Source: Paracoccaceae bacterium (GTDB lineage: Bacteria > Pseudomonadota > Alphaproteobacteria > Rhodobacterales > Rhodobacteraceae). From it: DNA of 64,000 nucleotides. The translations under genes and the position numbers were made by a program. The stretch spans positions 89,030 through 153,029 of the forward strand of contig JAPPHA010000006.1 in the NCBI GenBank assembly GCA_028874915.1, written 5' to 3'. Under the pieces are notes generated by a model. It saw only the letters and a program-made list of their open reading frames with translations, searched no databases and was not told where the DNA came from. Below are positions 28,847 through 38,248 of the stretch, in pieces (position 1 is the stretch's first letter; every line of letters begins with the position of its first letter).

Positions 28847-29534
28847 ATCCAGGAGGCCGGACATACAACAGTGCCACATCTTCACAAGACGTCAGAAATC
28901 CAGCCTGCTCCGTCGGGGGCTTCTTCCTATGCGCTGGCGCGGCGTCCATCTCCACCTTTCTTGCCAGCATGCGCACGTCTAGCGGTTGGATTGCGTCGGC
29001 AGCGGCGACATCACCAAGCCGACCTAAACCCTGACCTTTTCCACCGCTGCCGGCTCGAGGCCCGGCGGCCGGAGGCGCCCGTCGACGCCTCCGAGGGAGA
29101 AGCGGTCCCAACAACTCCAGACGTCGGCTTCGATTTCCGAATCTCCTCATTGTCTCCGCAAGCCCGCAGCCCGAACCGAGATGAAGAAAGATGTCCGCCA
29201 AGCGGCTTGCTTGAGGAGCCACCGCGGATTGGTCTTGATGCGTTCAAGGCGCATGCGGCCCTCGTCCGAATGCGTGATCGGTATTTCCCACACCTGGCCA
29301 ATCAATCCGATTCTGCTCCCTTTTCACGGGCTTTCGGCAGACCCCGGGAGCCCGTGAATCACACTTCAGAAAGAAATGGAATCCCCGGATTCGGGCGAAC
29401 CGCCTGTGCGGGTTGTTTCGATCCTGTCCCCGGTTATCGAAAATGTGCAGGTCAACGGAACTTCAAGAGCAATGTCGGTAAACACACGCGAGGATTCGCT
29501 GCCGCGTAGGTTTCCACCCAACGGAACTCGTCGA
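28847..29534. other. Left edge of the accessory island, no supported gene
   Basis: About 690 bases with no recognisable gene. The first hundred may contain further decayed trmJ sequence (a GTCAGAAA block near 28891 can be aligned loosely with trmJ). An inverted repeat CACGGGCT/AGCCCGTG occurs at 29326-29333 and 29350-29357 without an adjacent T-tract. This is where inserted DNA begins. Confidence 0.4.
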
Positions 29535-30332
29535 TCAGTTCAGTTCCGCCAGCGCCGTTGCCAGAAACACGTCCGGGTTCTCCAGGTTGGACAAATGCGC
29601 TGCACCTGGAATGACGTGCACCTCTGCCCCGGCAACTCGGTTTGCCATGTCCTGAACTACCGGCAAGGGGGCCGCAGGGTCCGACTCGCCCACGATGAAT
29701 TGCACCGGCCGCCTGATTTGATCTAGTGACCGCAGCAAGTCGAGTGTCTGCAAACAGCGCGCCGCCTTGCGGTAGCCTTCGGGCGGCGTTCGCAGGATCA
29801 TCTCCCGAACCGTGGTCAGTAACGTTGCATTTGCGGGATCGGCGCGGAAAGCCGACGAGAACCAACGTTGCATCGTGCCATCTACCACCGCATCCATGTT
29901 GCCGGACTCCGACAGTGCGATGTTCTTGTCCCACATCGCCTTGTAGCCATCGGGCGCATCGGCGCGCGCATCGCAGCAGATCACGCGCTCTACCCGGTCG
30001 GGATGCGAGAGAGCGAGAGCCAAACCAGTCATGCCCCCCAATGACAAACCCACGAATTTCGCCCGGTTGATGCCAAGACAATCCATCAAGGCGATGACAT
30101 CCGCTGCAAGCGTATCGAAGCCAAACTCGTCGTCGCTGACGCTGCTCTGCCCATAGCCGCGCGTGTCGTAGCTAAGGACCGTGAATCTCGCCTGCAATTC
30201 CGAAAGCTGGGGCCGCCACATTCCTCGGTCGGTCGCCAGTGAATTCGACAGGATCAACCAGGGTCCGCACCCCGCCACTGAGAAGGAAATCCGGGTTCCA
30301 TCACGAACCCGAAGGCTGGCCGTCGCACTCAT
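29535..30332 (-). CDS. Alpha/beta-fold hydrolase, 3-oxoadipate enol-lactonase (PcaD)-like
   Basis: 265 residues with the alpha/beta-hydrolase order: oxyanion region LILSNSLATDRGMW, YDTRGYGQSS, nucleophile elbow GLSLGGMTGLALA (Ser in GLSLGG), an Asp in IVGESDPAAPL and a catalytic His in IPGAAHLSNLENPD. The FVGLSLGGM elbow and overall pattern resemble PcaD enol-lactonases, but the class is broad. The start overlaps the stop of the LLM gene upstream by four bases, so the pair is an operon; the hydrolase may act on the ester or lactone made by that enzyme. Confidence 0.8.
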   Translation of the reverse strand: MSATASLRVRDGTRISFSVAGCGPWLILSNSLATDRGMWRPQLSELQARFTVLSYDTRGYGQSSVSDDEFGFDTLAADVIALMDCLGINRAKFVGLSLGGMTGLALALSHPDRVERVICCDARADAPDGYKAMWDKNIALSESGNMDAVVDGTMQRWFSSAFRADPANATLLTTVREMILRTPPEGYRKAARCLQTLDLLRSLDQIRRPVQFIVGESDPAAPLPVVQDMANRVAGAEVHVIPGAAHLSNLENPDVFLATALAELN

Positions 30333-31423
30333 GGTGAGGCTGCAACTGCGACGTTGATCCGTGGCATGACCTCTTCGGCCATCAAGATCATCGACCGACG
30401 GCCCAGCTCTCGGTCCGTCCAGTCGTGACCTGCGTAGACCAGGTGCCCGAAATCACCGACCTGTTCGCAGAATTCGAGGATTTGTTCTGCGACCGACGAC
30501 GGATCGCCGTAGATGACCAACCGGTCCATTACGGAGTCCAGCGTCACCTCGCTGTCAGGCATGTCTTGATCCTCCTTGAAGAGGTTCATTCGGCCGGCCG
30601 CCCCCAGCTTCGTCAAAAGTTGAAAATAGTATAGAACGTATGGACTGCCCGGATCGCGGGCGTAGGCACGCGCGGTCTTCATGTCGTCGGCAACGAAGAT
30701 ATTTTTCGCCACGCGCCAGTTTCTGAAGTCGACCGTCCGGCCACCCTGCTTGCATCCCTCGACGTAGTTGGGCCAGTGCGTTGCGACCCACTTGGGCAGC
30801 AGGAAGTTCGCAGAAATCGGATCCCAACCACGCGCAGCCATCGCCGTGACGCCCTTGGAGAATGGCGCGACGGCAGTGCCGATGATTGGCGGGTGCGGAT
30901 CCTGAAAGGGTCTTGAGATTGTTCCCTGGCCAATCTCGGATATCATGGTGTGTTCGGTCGAGACCTCAAAAAACTTGCCTGTCAGGTTGTACGGTGCCTC
31001 ACCGGCCCAGATGTCGAGCACCATGTTGATGCACTCGACGAACATGGCATTGCGATCGCGGTCGAGATTGCCAAACACTTCGGCATCCGACATCAGCCCG
31101 CCGGGTGAGATTCCAAAGTTGAAGCGGCCCTCCAGCATGTGATCGAGCATTGCAACTTCTGCCGCCACCCGGGCGGGATGCGAGTTCGGCAAATTCACGG
31201 TGCCCGTGCCGAGACGGACAGATTTCGTCTCATATGCGAGGCTTGCCAGAAAGGCGATTGTCGATGTGATGATCTCGGCCTGATCGGTCGTGTGTTCGCC
31301 GCAATACGCCTCGGCAAATCCCAGTTCGTCAGCCAAGAGAAATGCTTCGCGATCCTCCGCGATGCTGTTCGAGATCGGCTTCCCCAACGGGTGAATCGGC
31401 ATTGTGAAAAATGACAATTCCAT
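30329..31423 (-). CDS. LLM-class flavin-dependent oxidoreductase (luciferase-like)
   Basis: 364-residue TIM-barrel flavoprotein of the bacterial luciferase superfamily, probably using reduced FMN supplied by a partner. Features: MELSFFTMPIHPLG at the start, FAEAYCGEHT (E-H pattern at the flavin site), VRLGTGTVNLPNSHPARVAAE and FNFGISPGG. GGAGGGCCAG precedes ATG 31423. It forms an overlapping pair with the hydrolase at 29535. Oxygenation of a ketone or amide followed by hydrolysis is a reasonable but unproven model. A flavin reductase was not seen nearby. Confidence 0.85.
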   Translation of the reverse strand: MELSFFTMPIHPLGKPISNSIAEDREAFLLADELGFAEAYCGEHTTDQAEIITSTIAFLASLAYETKSVRLGTGTVNLPNSHPARVAAEVAMLDHMLEGRFNFGISPGGLMSDAEVFGNLDRDRNAMFVECINMVLDIWAGEAPYNLTGKFFEVSTEHTMISEIGQGTISRPFQDPHPPIIGTAVAPFSKGVTAMAARGWDPISANFLLPKWVATHWPNYVEGCKQGGRTVDFRNWRVAKNIFVADDMKTARAYARDPGSPYVLYYFQLLTKLGAAGRMNLFKEDQDMPDSEVTLDSVMDRLVIYGDPSSVAEQILEFCEQVGDFGHLVYAGHDWTDRELGRRSMILMAEEVMPRINVAVAASP

Positions 31424-31645
31424 CTGGCCCTCCGAACGAGCTTTCCTGAGAACCAAACTAACACTAGCTGTTCCGTCGAATAATGATGGTTACTAATGAC
31501 CCCCATCAGGATTCTGGATAGAGAGCGATTTGCCGCGGTTCACTCTCCCTTGACGTCACCGCCAGATTCAGTGGTTGACGGGACTTGGCGACGATGATGA
31601 AGAGTCAACGTGTTGGTGGGATTAGCACAAGGATGACCCACGTTT

Positions 31646-32575
31646 TCACGGCGCGCGCGGAAATTCAGCCTGACCAAGCTGGTCCAGTGCTGTCACAAGT
31701 TCGTCCATGAGAAAGCTGTAGAATGTCTGGCTTGCATCGCTGAACGGAACCGAAATCGGCTCGATACGCAAGTAATCGACAGACAGATCCGGCCCGGTGA
31801 TCGGGATCACCCGGCGCCGGTCGCCCGCCAGGTCGGGCAGGCACAAAATGCCAGGCAAGATAGTTGTCCAATCGGAGCGAGCCACAAGATCGAGCGTTGT
31901 GAACATGGAATCGAGCTCCATCAGACGTCGAGGCTCGATCCCATTCATGGCAAGATATTGATCAATCTTGAGTCTTCTGGCGTTTTCACGGCTGGGCAGG
32001 ACCAGGTCCAGAGGAGGAAGTTCCGCCAGTCGAACAGACCCGTCCGCCACGATGTCACTCTCGCTGGAGACGACAAGATACTCTTGATCCGTTGCCATCA
32101 GGCTCGCCCGTAACCGAACGTTGACATCGGACGCTGGCACGACCGCAAAATCGAGTTCGCCCGAAAGAACCTGGCGGGACAGTTCACCCGAATAGGCCTC
32201 GCGAACCGCGATCTTTATATTTGGAAAGTCCTTGGTGAACCGAGTCAGGGCCGGCCCCAGAACCGCGCGCGTAAATGTCGGCATCAGCCCGACCGTAACA
32301 TGTCCCGTCACCGACCCGGAAAAGGCCTGTAGGTTGGCTTCCGCCTCGGTCGCCGCATACATGACGCGCACCGCGTCCCGATAGAAGCGTTTGCCCGCCT
32401 CGGTTGGTGTAACGCCCGTCGAACTGCGGTTCAACAATTGCACCTGATACCGGTCCTCAAGCTGCCGCACATGCATCGACATGCCCGACTGCGTCGCGTT
32501 CACGCGCTGCGCTCCGGCCGAGAACGATCCTTCCTCAAACACAGCGACAAAGTACTTCAAATGTTGAAGTTTCAA
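31646..32575 (-). CDS. LysR-family transcriptional regulator
   Basis: About 309 residues. The winged helix-turn-helix is at the N-terminus: LKYFVAVFEEGSFSAGAQRV followed by QSGMSMHVRQLEDRYQVQLLNR. The effector-binding domain begins about residue 90 (VTVGLMPTFTRAVLGPALTRF). I place the start at TTG 32575, behind GGGAGAG, because LysR proteins start within a few residues of the first helix; an ATG at 32617 would add 14 residues. It is upstream of, and in the same direction as, the LLM-hydrolase pair, 222 bases away, and is the likely regulator of those genes. Confidence 0.85.
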   Translation of the reverse strand: MKLQHLKYFVAVFEEGSFSAGAQRVNATQSGMSMHVRQLEDRYQVQLLNRSSTGVTPTEAGKRFYRDAVRVMYAATEAEANLQAFSGSVTGHVTVGLMPTFTRAVLGPALTRFTKDFPNIKIAVREAYSGELSRQVLSGELDFAVVPASDVNVRLRASLMATDQEYLVVSSESDIVADGSVRLAELPPLDLVLPSRENARRLKIDQYLAMNGIEPRRLMELDSMFTTLDLVARSDWTTILPGILCLPDLAGDRRRVIPITGPDLSVDYLRIEPISVPFSDASQTFYSFLMDELVTALDQLGQAEFPRAP

Positions 32576-32748
32576 CAAAGACTCTCCCAACACCAATTTC
32601 CACAGGTCATGACTCATAGAGTCCGAGTTCATCGACAGCCACAAGATGATACGTGCGGTCGGCCCAACTCTGCCCAATGCTGTATCTACGTCAACAGGCA
32701 CCAAGAAGGTTTGGAATGCCCTCACCGATCTTGATCACCCGGTCCTGC

Positions 32749-33361
32749 CACACGCCGGAAGGATTGCATCAACAGGCCGACAAGTGCAAGGATCTGCGGC
32801 AGGCCCGCCGCATGCGTGTGGTCGCAATAGTGCTGGACGGACACGACCGCGAAGCCGTGGTTCCGGCTCAAGGGACGACGGTGCGGTCGATCCGACGACT
32901 GGCGGCTTTGAACCAACGAATCCAGCGTGGACGGTTTCGCGAATACGCCGCGTTGCGGCTGTCGGTACCGGCTGATGCCAGAACAGGGAGCCGAGGTCCG
33001 GGTGTCGGTGGAGGCCCGACCGGACCCCGAGACGATCGGGCTCGTCTACTGGCGGCTCCGTGACGTCCGGTACCAGGTCCTGGACTGGTTTGAAGCGCCT
33101 TACACTCTCGAGTCGGTCCGCCGGTTTCTACGGGCTGCGGGCGTCCGCAATTTCTCGCCCCGGCCGGTCCATCCGAAAGCCATTTCCGAGTGCCAAGAGG
33201 CGTTTCGGAGAAACCGCCGGGCGACTGTCCGGGACGGGCTGACCGAGGGCGTGCCGCTCCGTGACGTCGAATTCTGGTTACAGGACGGGCTCCGAGCGGG
33301 TCGGAAGGGCATGCTATCGCGAGTCTGGGCCATAAGGGCAGCCAGCCCGTATTCCGCTTGA
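32749..33361 (+). pseudogene. IS630-family transposase, frameshifted and truncated
   Basis: Two reading frames join to give an IS630-type transposase. The first (32749 to about 32956) carries the helix-turn-helix half: CKDLRQARRMRVVAIVLDG and VRSIRRLAALNQRI. The second (about 32975-33361) has ARPDPETIGLVYWRLRDVR, VRRFLRAAGVRNFSPRP and FWLQDGLRAG, corresponding to FxQDExxxG at the first catalytic Asp, then RVWAIRA. It ends there, without the second Asp and Glu of the DDE triad. At least one frameshift and a C-terminal deletion make it inactive. Terminal inverted repeats were not found. Confidence 0.75.
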
Positions 33362-33485
33362 TCACAGTTAGAAGGGATCGACTGGCGGGTGCCGGTGCGT
33401 ACCTGGCGCCCGTTGGCGGCTGGCTGATTCACCGTTTGTATAAAGCGCGCTGTACTTACTCTGTCGGTCCGCCTCCCAGCCTGCG

Positions 33486-33989
33486 CTATCTCTGCCAGAT
33501 ACAGTCCGCGATTGTGACGACCCAATTGTCCGGCATGTAATCAACCTCGTAGGTGCAGCTGCCGCTGATTCCGGCGTAAACGCCGGTGCCACCCAGGATC
33601 TCAATGGTTCCCTGGCCACCACCGCCCGTCTCGACGTCGCCTGTGCCACGTTTCGAGTGAGTGTACCATTTGTCGCCTGAGGGGGCGGTCACCGTGCAAG
33701 GGGCGTCAAGATCGATTCCTGCCTCCGTGCTTCTCACATAGACTACGCATGTGATACGTTGATGCGTGCCCTCGACGAACGGGACGCCGCTGCTCTCAAG
33801 GACGGTGACCAAACCCTCACTCGGGCCACTCGTATAACGCGCATCACCGTGCTCGATGGTGGTGTAGTCCTGCACAAAGGTACGAATGATGCGGACGCTG
33901 CCGCTCTCCTCCGCAGTCGCGGCATATGCCGAAAACAGGACACCTGCTCCGGCGACCAGCGCCGCAGCCAAGTTCGTTGCCAAAGCCAT
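33486..33989 (-). CDS. Secreted protein of unknown function
   Basis: 167 residues with a clear signal peptide (MALATNLAAALVAGAGVLFSA) cleaved near AYAATA. GAGGGCAGGG sits just upstream of the ATG at 33989; the frame is open upstream without similarity. The mature protein is rich in beta-type residues. It contains GTIEILGGTGVYAGISGSCTY, a glycine-rich turn motif reminiscent of allene-oxide-cyclase/dirigent-like or other small beta-barrel secreted proteins. Four cysteines (CVV, PCTV, SCTY, DCIW) could form two disulphides. It stands alone between IS630 and IS1595 relics. Confidence 0.65.
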   Translation of the reverse strand: MALATNLAAALVAGAGVLFSAYAATAEESGSVRIIRTFVQDYTTIEHGDARYTSGPSEGLVTVLESSGVPFVEGTHQRITCVVYVRSTEAGIDLDAPCTVTAPSGDKWYTHSKRGTGDVETGGGGQGTIEILGGTGVYAGISGSCTYEVDYMPDNWVVTIADCIWQR

Positions 33990-34201
33990 CCCTGCCCTCG
34001 TCCGTCGGGAGATCCGTTGGGGGATAGTAAGAGCCGGGCGGCACCGGAGCAACCAGTTCATCGCCTTGTGCGGGCGGTGATGAATGGAAATCAACGCCGG
34101 ATGACTGCCCGGCCCGCATTTCTCACGGGCGAAGTGCGTCGGCTCTTCGGGGGCCAAGGAGGGCGTATGAGAGTGCGCACGCTTTCTGACAGGAACTGAA
34201 G
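33990..34201. other. Spacer between the secreted-protein gene and the IS1595 relic
   Basis: About 210 bases. The frame of the secreted protein is open through part of it, but no domain is seen. The promoter of that gene should lie here; no clear -35/-10 pair was found. Confidence 0.3.
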
Positions 34202-34870
34202 CTCCGCCGAGCGACTCGGGAATGTGCCTCTTGTGGCAAGGAGACCTCGATCACAGCCGACTCGGTTACGTACTGCAGCCATCTGCTGCCAGAAACCCGG
34301 TTTGCCGCCGCTCGTATCGTGAGAAGCCACTCAACGCAGTTACAAACGCGCATGCTGCTGCCGAACATCTGAGCCGGCCTGTTCGATCCCGACCGCAGTT
34401 GCCTGCGGGAACTTGCTCAGGTCGACAAGGCGACGCTTCCGTTCCGCGCGTCGGACGATCTGCCTACCGGGAGTAACGGCCGCAGCGCGCAGGGAAAGAT
34501 GCTCGTTGCCGGTGCGTTCGAATTGTCGCCAGATGGCGCACGGCGCCTTATCCGACTGTTACCGGTACCGGATTACGCGGCCCCGAGCCTCCACGACTTG
34601 ATTGCCACGGCAGCAGTCCCGGGATCAATAGTGATCAAGGGCGGCTGGCAAGGCTACCCGGGCCTGTCCGAACGTGGTCATGATCCCGCGGTCCTTTGCG
34701 CCATGCGTGCCCAACTTGTTCTGACCAGGACATTGGGTGTTCTCGAACCTGAAGCGTCGGGCGTCGGGTACGTTCCATGGCCATTGTCGCATCCACTTGC
34801 ACAGATTCTGAGATATGTTCGTGTTCCGCTGGGTACCGGGATATCGTCGACCAGCCTGCCCGATCTGACC
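34202..34870 (+). pseudogene. IS1595-family transposase relic
   Basis: One frame, broken by an in-frame TGA near 34370, carries the order of features of IS1595-type transposases. These are the zinc-ribbon end and SITADSVTYCSHLLPETRF, then VDKATLPFRASDD (first catalytic Asp region), QGKMLVAGAFELSPDG, DYAAPSLHDL, GSIVIKGGWQGYPGL and HDPAVLCAMRAQLVLTRT. The second catalytic position, normally tDGW, reads KGGW, so the acidic residue is lost. Nearly the whole length can be followed, but the element is dead. Element ends and target duplication were not identified. Confidence 0.65.
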
Positions 34871-35482
34871 GACACGTCGGGTTTTCAAGCTCGTCGGTAC
34901 CCTCCGCCGTTACCGGATCTGACCCGATTCCGCGGAACGACGCCGCGGGCCCAAGTCTTTTCACAAGGTCGGACAGGGCTTACGCCGCTTTACCACCTTT
35001 GGATGTTCAACATCCCGGTCCGGAACCGGTCCAGTATTGCTGTATCGGAAAACGGGAATTGCCCTTTTGCGGATTGGGCAACCTGCTAGTGTGTTCGGTT
35101 CCGCAGTCGGACCGCATCAACCGTGTGGAACGCTGAATGTACAGGATCACATTTCTCAGGAACCGAAGGCGGTACACATTCGAAACAATCAGTTGATCCT
35201 GCGGAACAAGTCTGTCGGTGAATTCAGGCACCAGGTCGCGTGGGATGTTGTTCCGGCACTCGGACGAATACAATGGTTTCAGCCGACACAATTCAGATCG
35301 AAGAACAGCGTTCCAGACGTTCTTGCCCGACCGGTCCCCTCTCACAAAAACCTGATGGCAAAGGCCATTCGGCTCATTGAATGCACAGACTTTTCAATCA
35401 CCAAACCGAGACACCGTCATCGGCGTCACGCATGCCAAGGCCGGGGCGGAGAATGCGCCCCGGCCATTTTGAAGAGAAGCCT
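34871..35482. other. Gap downstream of the sugar ABC operon
   Basis: About 610 bases without a supported gene. ORFs on both strands look like nothing I recognise. The last 50 bases contain the hairpin at 35439-35465. Confidence 0.35.
35439..35465 (-). terminator. Terminator-like hairpin after the sugar-binding protein gene
   Basis: A perfect 10-base stem (GGCCGGGGCG / CGCCCCGGCC) with a 7-base loop lies 18 bases beyond the stop of the gene at 35483. In the minus direction it is followed by TTGG only, a poor U-tract; on the plus side it is followed by ATTTTG. It may work as an attenuating or bidirectional stem. Confidence 0.5.
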
Positions 35483-36400
35483 CTATTTGAAATCGGCTGC
35501 GTTTTCCGGCGTCACGAGGACAGCCCCGGTGTCGATCTCTTCCGGAATCGCCTCGCCTGCTGCCAGCTTGAGAACATACTCGACGCCCATTTGACCCATG
35601 TTGTAGGGCCGCTGCGCTACCGACGCTTCAAGGTCACCTGCGAGGATTGCTTCGGCCGCATTGGGATTGCCGTCAAAGCCGACAATGAAGATCTCGTCAA
35701 GTTTTCGCGCATTCCGAACGGCTTCCACAACGCCAAGGGCCATGTTGTCGTTGGACGCGAAGACGGCCATCAGGTTCGGGTTCGCAGTCAGGATGTTTTC
35801 CGTTACGGAAACGGCCCTGGCGGTGTCCCAGTCTGCAGGCTGTTCGGCAACGATGTTCAGGCCGCAGCCTTCCAGCCCTTCGCGCGCGCCCAATGCGCGG
35901 TGCTGCCCAGTGGTGCTCGTGATAATTCCCTGAAGGATGGCAACGTCGCTTCCTGCCGGCACGTTGTCACAGATGTGCTGGGCGCCAAGCGTCGCCGCGG
36001 GGATGTTGTTGGTGCCGATATAAGTGCCGGGCATGTCAGCGCGTTTGTCGACGAAGAGCACTGCGACACCTCGGGCCCGAGCCTGTTCCAGCGCCGGAAT
36101 CACGGCCGCTGTGTCGGCGGGTGCAATTGCGATGCCCTTGACGCCCTTGGCAATTTGGTCCTCGATCAGCGCGATCTGGCCGGCGACGTCCGTCTCGCCG
36201 CCCGGCGGTCCGACAGCGGCCACATCCACGCCAAGTTCCGCGCCCTTGTCGATGGCACCTTGGGACACGGCGGCCCAGAACGGGTTTGCCGAGCCGATAT
36301 CCGACATGATCAATGCGACCTTGTCCTGCGCCAGCCCCGGTCCAGCCATGGCGGTCACTGCGAGCAACGCAAATATGCCCGTAATCCTTTTCCCAATCAT
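35483..36400 (-). CDS. Periplasmic sugar-binding protein of ribose-type ABC importer
   Basis: 305 residues, signal peptide MIGKRITGIFALLAVTAMA cleaved near GPGLA, then a type I periplasmic binding fold (Peripla_BP_4, RbsB-like): VALIMSDIGSANPFWAAVSQG, GVKGIAIAPADTAAVIPALEQA, VLFVDKRADMPGTYIGTNN, NLMAVFASNDNMALGVVEAV and IFIVGFDGNPNAAEAIL. This class binds ribose, xylose, fructose, inositol and related sugars. ATG 36400 has AAGGGAGAATAACC upstream. It is the third gene of an ATPase-permease-binding protein operon and probably the most expressed component. Confidence 0.92.
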   Translation of the reverse strand: MIGKRITGIFALLAVTAMAGPGLAQDKVALIMSDIGSANPFWAAVSQGAIDKGAELGVDVAAVGPPGGETDVAGQIALIEDQIAKGVKGIAIAPADTAAVIPALEQARARGVAVLFVDKRADMPGTYIGTNNIPAATLGAQHICDNVPAGSDVAILQGIITSTTGQHRALGAREGLEGCGLNIVAEQPADWDTARAVSVTENILTANPNLMAVFASNDNMALGVVEAVRNARKLDEIFIVGFDGNPNAAEAILAGDLEASVAQRPYNMGQMGVEYVLKLAAGEAIPEEIDTGAVLVTPENAADFK

Positions 36401-36459
36401 GGTTATTCTCCCTTGATTTTGTCTTTGTTTCAGGACCCTTTCCGGGTGTTGCCCGGACA

Positions 36460-37479
36460 TCACGATGCCGCGCCGGCCCTCCTGCGCAGCACATCCACAT
36501 ACACTGCTCCGACAACAATCATTCCGATCATGGTCTGTTGCCAAAAGGCGCTCACATCCATCAGGTTCAGCCCATTGCGCAGAAGTCCCATGACCAGAAC
36601 TCCTGCGAAAACGCCCAGCACCGTGCCCCGTCCGCCAAAAAAACTGGCCCCGCCTATGATGACCGCAGCGATTGCGTCAAGTTCGGCCCCGATACCGGCA
36701 TTGGGAAAGCCCGCGCCCGTCCTCCCCGCCATCAAGAGTGCGGCCAGACCGGCGAAAAAACCGGAAAGACAATAGACGATCAGGAGCACACGATCAACGT
36801 TGATTCCGCTGACCCGCGCGGCCTGTGGATTGCCGCCTACCGCCACGATATGGCGCCCGAGCGAGACTTTGTTGATGAAATAGGCCACCCCGCCGTAGCA
36901 GACCAGAACGACAAGCGCGCTGACCGGAAAAGAGGCGAACTCGCCGAGAAACGGCAGCGGGATCTCACCGGACCCGAGGAAGCGGACTTCCGGCGAAACG
37001 CCCGAGACCGGACGGCCCCCGGAGACGAGATTCGTGATTCCCCGGATCGAATAGAGCGTCCCAAGCGTCATGATAAACGGGTGCGGCAGGCGCAACACCG
37101 TGAGTCCCAAACCGTTGACCGCGCCGCAGGCGATCCCGACCAGCGGCCCGATGAACAAGGCCAGCGGCCAGGGCAGCCCGCCTGTGTCGGCCATGGCCAG
37201 AAGCATCGTTGCCAGCGCCATGATCGAACCGACCGACAGGTCGATTCCCGCTGTCATGATGACGATGTAAAGCCCCAGGGCCAGCAGCGCGTTCATTGCG
37301 ACCTGGCGCAGGACGTTGGTCAGGTTCTGTGTCGTCGGAAAGATATCCGGCTCGAGAATTGACAGGACAACGATCATCAGGATGACGACGGCAAAAACGC
37401 CGTATTTTTCGACCAACCGCATCCGCCGGGCGGCAGGTGTCTCGAATTCGTCCTGCAGCATGTCTTCAGAGACGGTCAT
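36460..37479 (-). CDS. Ribose-type ABC transporter permease (RbsC family)
   Basis: 339 residues, about 8-10 hydrophobic segments, BPD_transp_2 family. Typical sequence: ALGLYIVIMTAGIDLSVGS (family signature), TLGTLYSIRGITNLVSGGRP, GRHIVAVGGNPQAARVSGIN (the EAA-like cytoplasmic loop contacting the ATPase) and ELDAIAAVIIGGASFFGG. The start overlaps the end of the ATPase gene by 14 bases. The single permease probably forms a homodimer. Confidence 0.94.
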   Translation of the reverse strand: MTVSEDMLQDEFETPAARRMRLVEKYGVFAVVILMIVVLSILEPDIFPTTQNLTNVLRQVAMNALLALGLYIVIMTAGIDLSVGSIMALATMLLAMADTGGLPWPLALFIGPLVGIACGAVNGLGLTVLRLPHPFIMTLGTLYSIRGITNLVSGGRPVSGVSPEVRFLGSGEIPLPFLGEFASFPVSALVVLVCYGGVAYFINKVSLGRHIVAVGGNPQAARVSGINVDRVLLIVYCLSGFFAGLAALLMAGRTGAGFPNAGIGAELDAIAAVIIGGASFFGGRGTVLGVFAGVLVMGLLRNGLNLMDVSAFWQQTMIGMIVVGAVYVDVLRRRAGAAS

Positions 37480-38248
37480 GTGCCAGCGTCTCGGTGTGTC
37501 CCTTGGTGCCCATGATCCAGCCTATTACCTCGTTGCGGCTTGTGTTCACGATCTCGGATTCCTCGAAATTTCGGCCGTGGAACAAAGCCATGACCCGGTC
37601 GCACACGAAAAAGACGTCGTCCATCCTGTGGCTGATCAGAATGACGCTGGTTCCTTGATCCCTGAGCCGCTTGATCAGGTCCAGAACCTTGCCGACTTCC
37701 TTGATCGCCAATGCAGCCGTTGGCTCGTCCATGATGACCAAGCGGGCGTCGAAGGCCGTTGCGCGCGCAATCGCGACCGCCTGCGCCTGGCCGCCGGACA
37801 GTTCCTCGACTTTCTGATCTACCGATTTGACGTTGATGTGAAGCCGGTCCAGGTGGCCCTTCGCCATCCTGCGTGAGAGCTTTCGGTCGACGATCTTGAA
37901 ACCGAACCGTTGACGCCCCGGTTCCCGACCCAGGTAAATGTTTTCGTACACCGGGAGGTTCCCGGCCAGGGCGAGGTCCTGGTAGACCATCTCAATTCCG
38001 ATGTCTTGCGCGTCCCGCGGCGAGTCCAGGCGAACCGGATTGCCGTCAAAGGAAATTTCTCCGACATTCGCCGCGTACAGGCCCGAAAGAACCTTCATCA
38101 GGGTCGATTTTCCGGCACCGTTGTCTCCGACAACGCCCAGCACTTCGCCCGGGTAAAGCCGTAAATCAACGTGATCGAGCGCCGTGATCGCACCGAAGCG
38201 TTTCGTAATTCCCCTCATTTCGAGAAGAGGTGTGTCGGCGGCGGTCAC
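37466..38248 (-). CDS. Ribose-type ABC transporter ATP-binding protein, single domain (FrcA-like)
   Basis: About 260 residues, one nucleotide-binding domain, unlike the doubled RbsA/XylG; this matches the FrcA type of alphaproteobacterial fructose/polyol importers. Walker A is GDNGAGKST, the Q-loop MVYQDLALAG, the signature ELSGGQAQAVAIARA, Walker B LVIMDEP and the H-loop ISHRMDD. The start is uncertain: GTG 38248 behind GGGGCGG is preferred, but GTG 38263 and TTG 38281 are in frame. It is the first gene of the operon and diverges from the GMC oxidoreductase across about 360 bases. Confidence 0.92.
   Translation of the reverse strand: MTAADTPLLEMRGITKRFGAITALDHVDLRLYPGEVLGVVGDNGAGKSTLMKVLSGLYAANVGEISFDGNPVRLDSPRDAQDIGIEMVYQDLALAGNLPVYENIYLGREPGRQRFGFKIVDRKLSRRMAKGHLDRLHINVKSVDQKVEELSGGQAQAVAIARATAFDARLVIMDEPTAALAIKEVGKVLDLIKRLRDQGTSVILISHRMDDVFFVCDRVMALFHGRNFEESEIVNTSRNEVIGWIMGTKGHTETLAHDRL

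Noticed and set aside
29326..29357. Inverted repeat CACGGGCT/AGCCCGTG as terminator or attachment site
   Set aside because: The loop is 16 bases, no T-tract follows, it is about 170 bases from the nearest gene end, and no second copy was seen.
34871..35482. Coding region on the minus strand (35007-35345)
   Set aside because: The ORF is open for 112 codons but has no RBS, no family resemblance and lies next to mobile-element relics.
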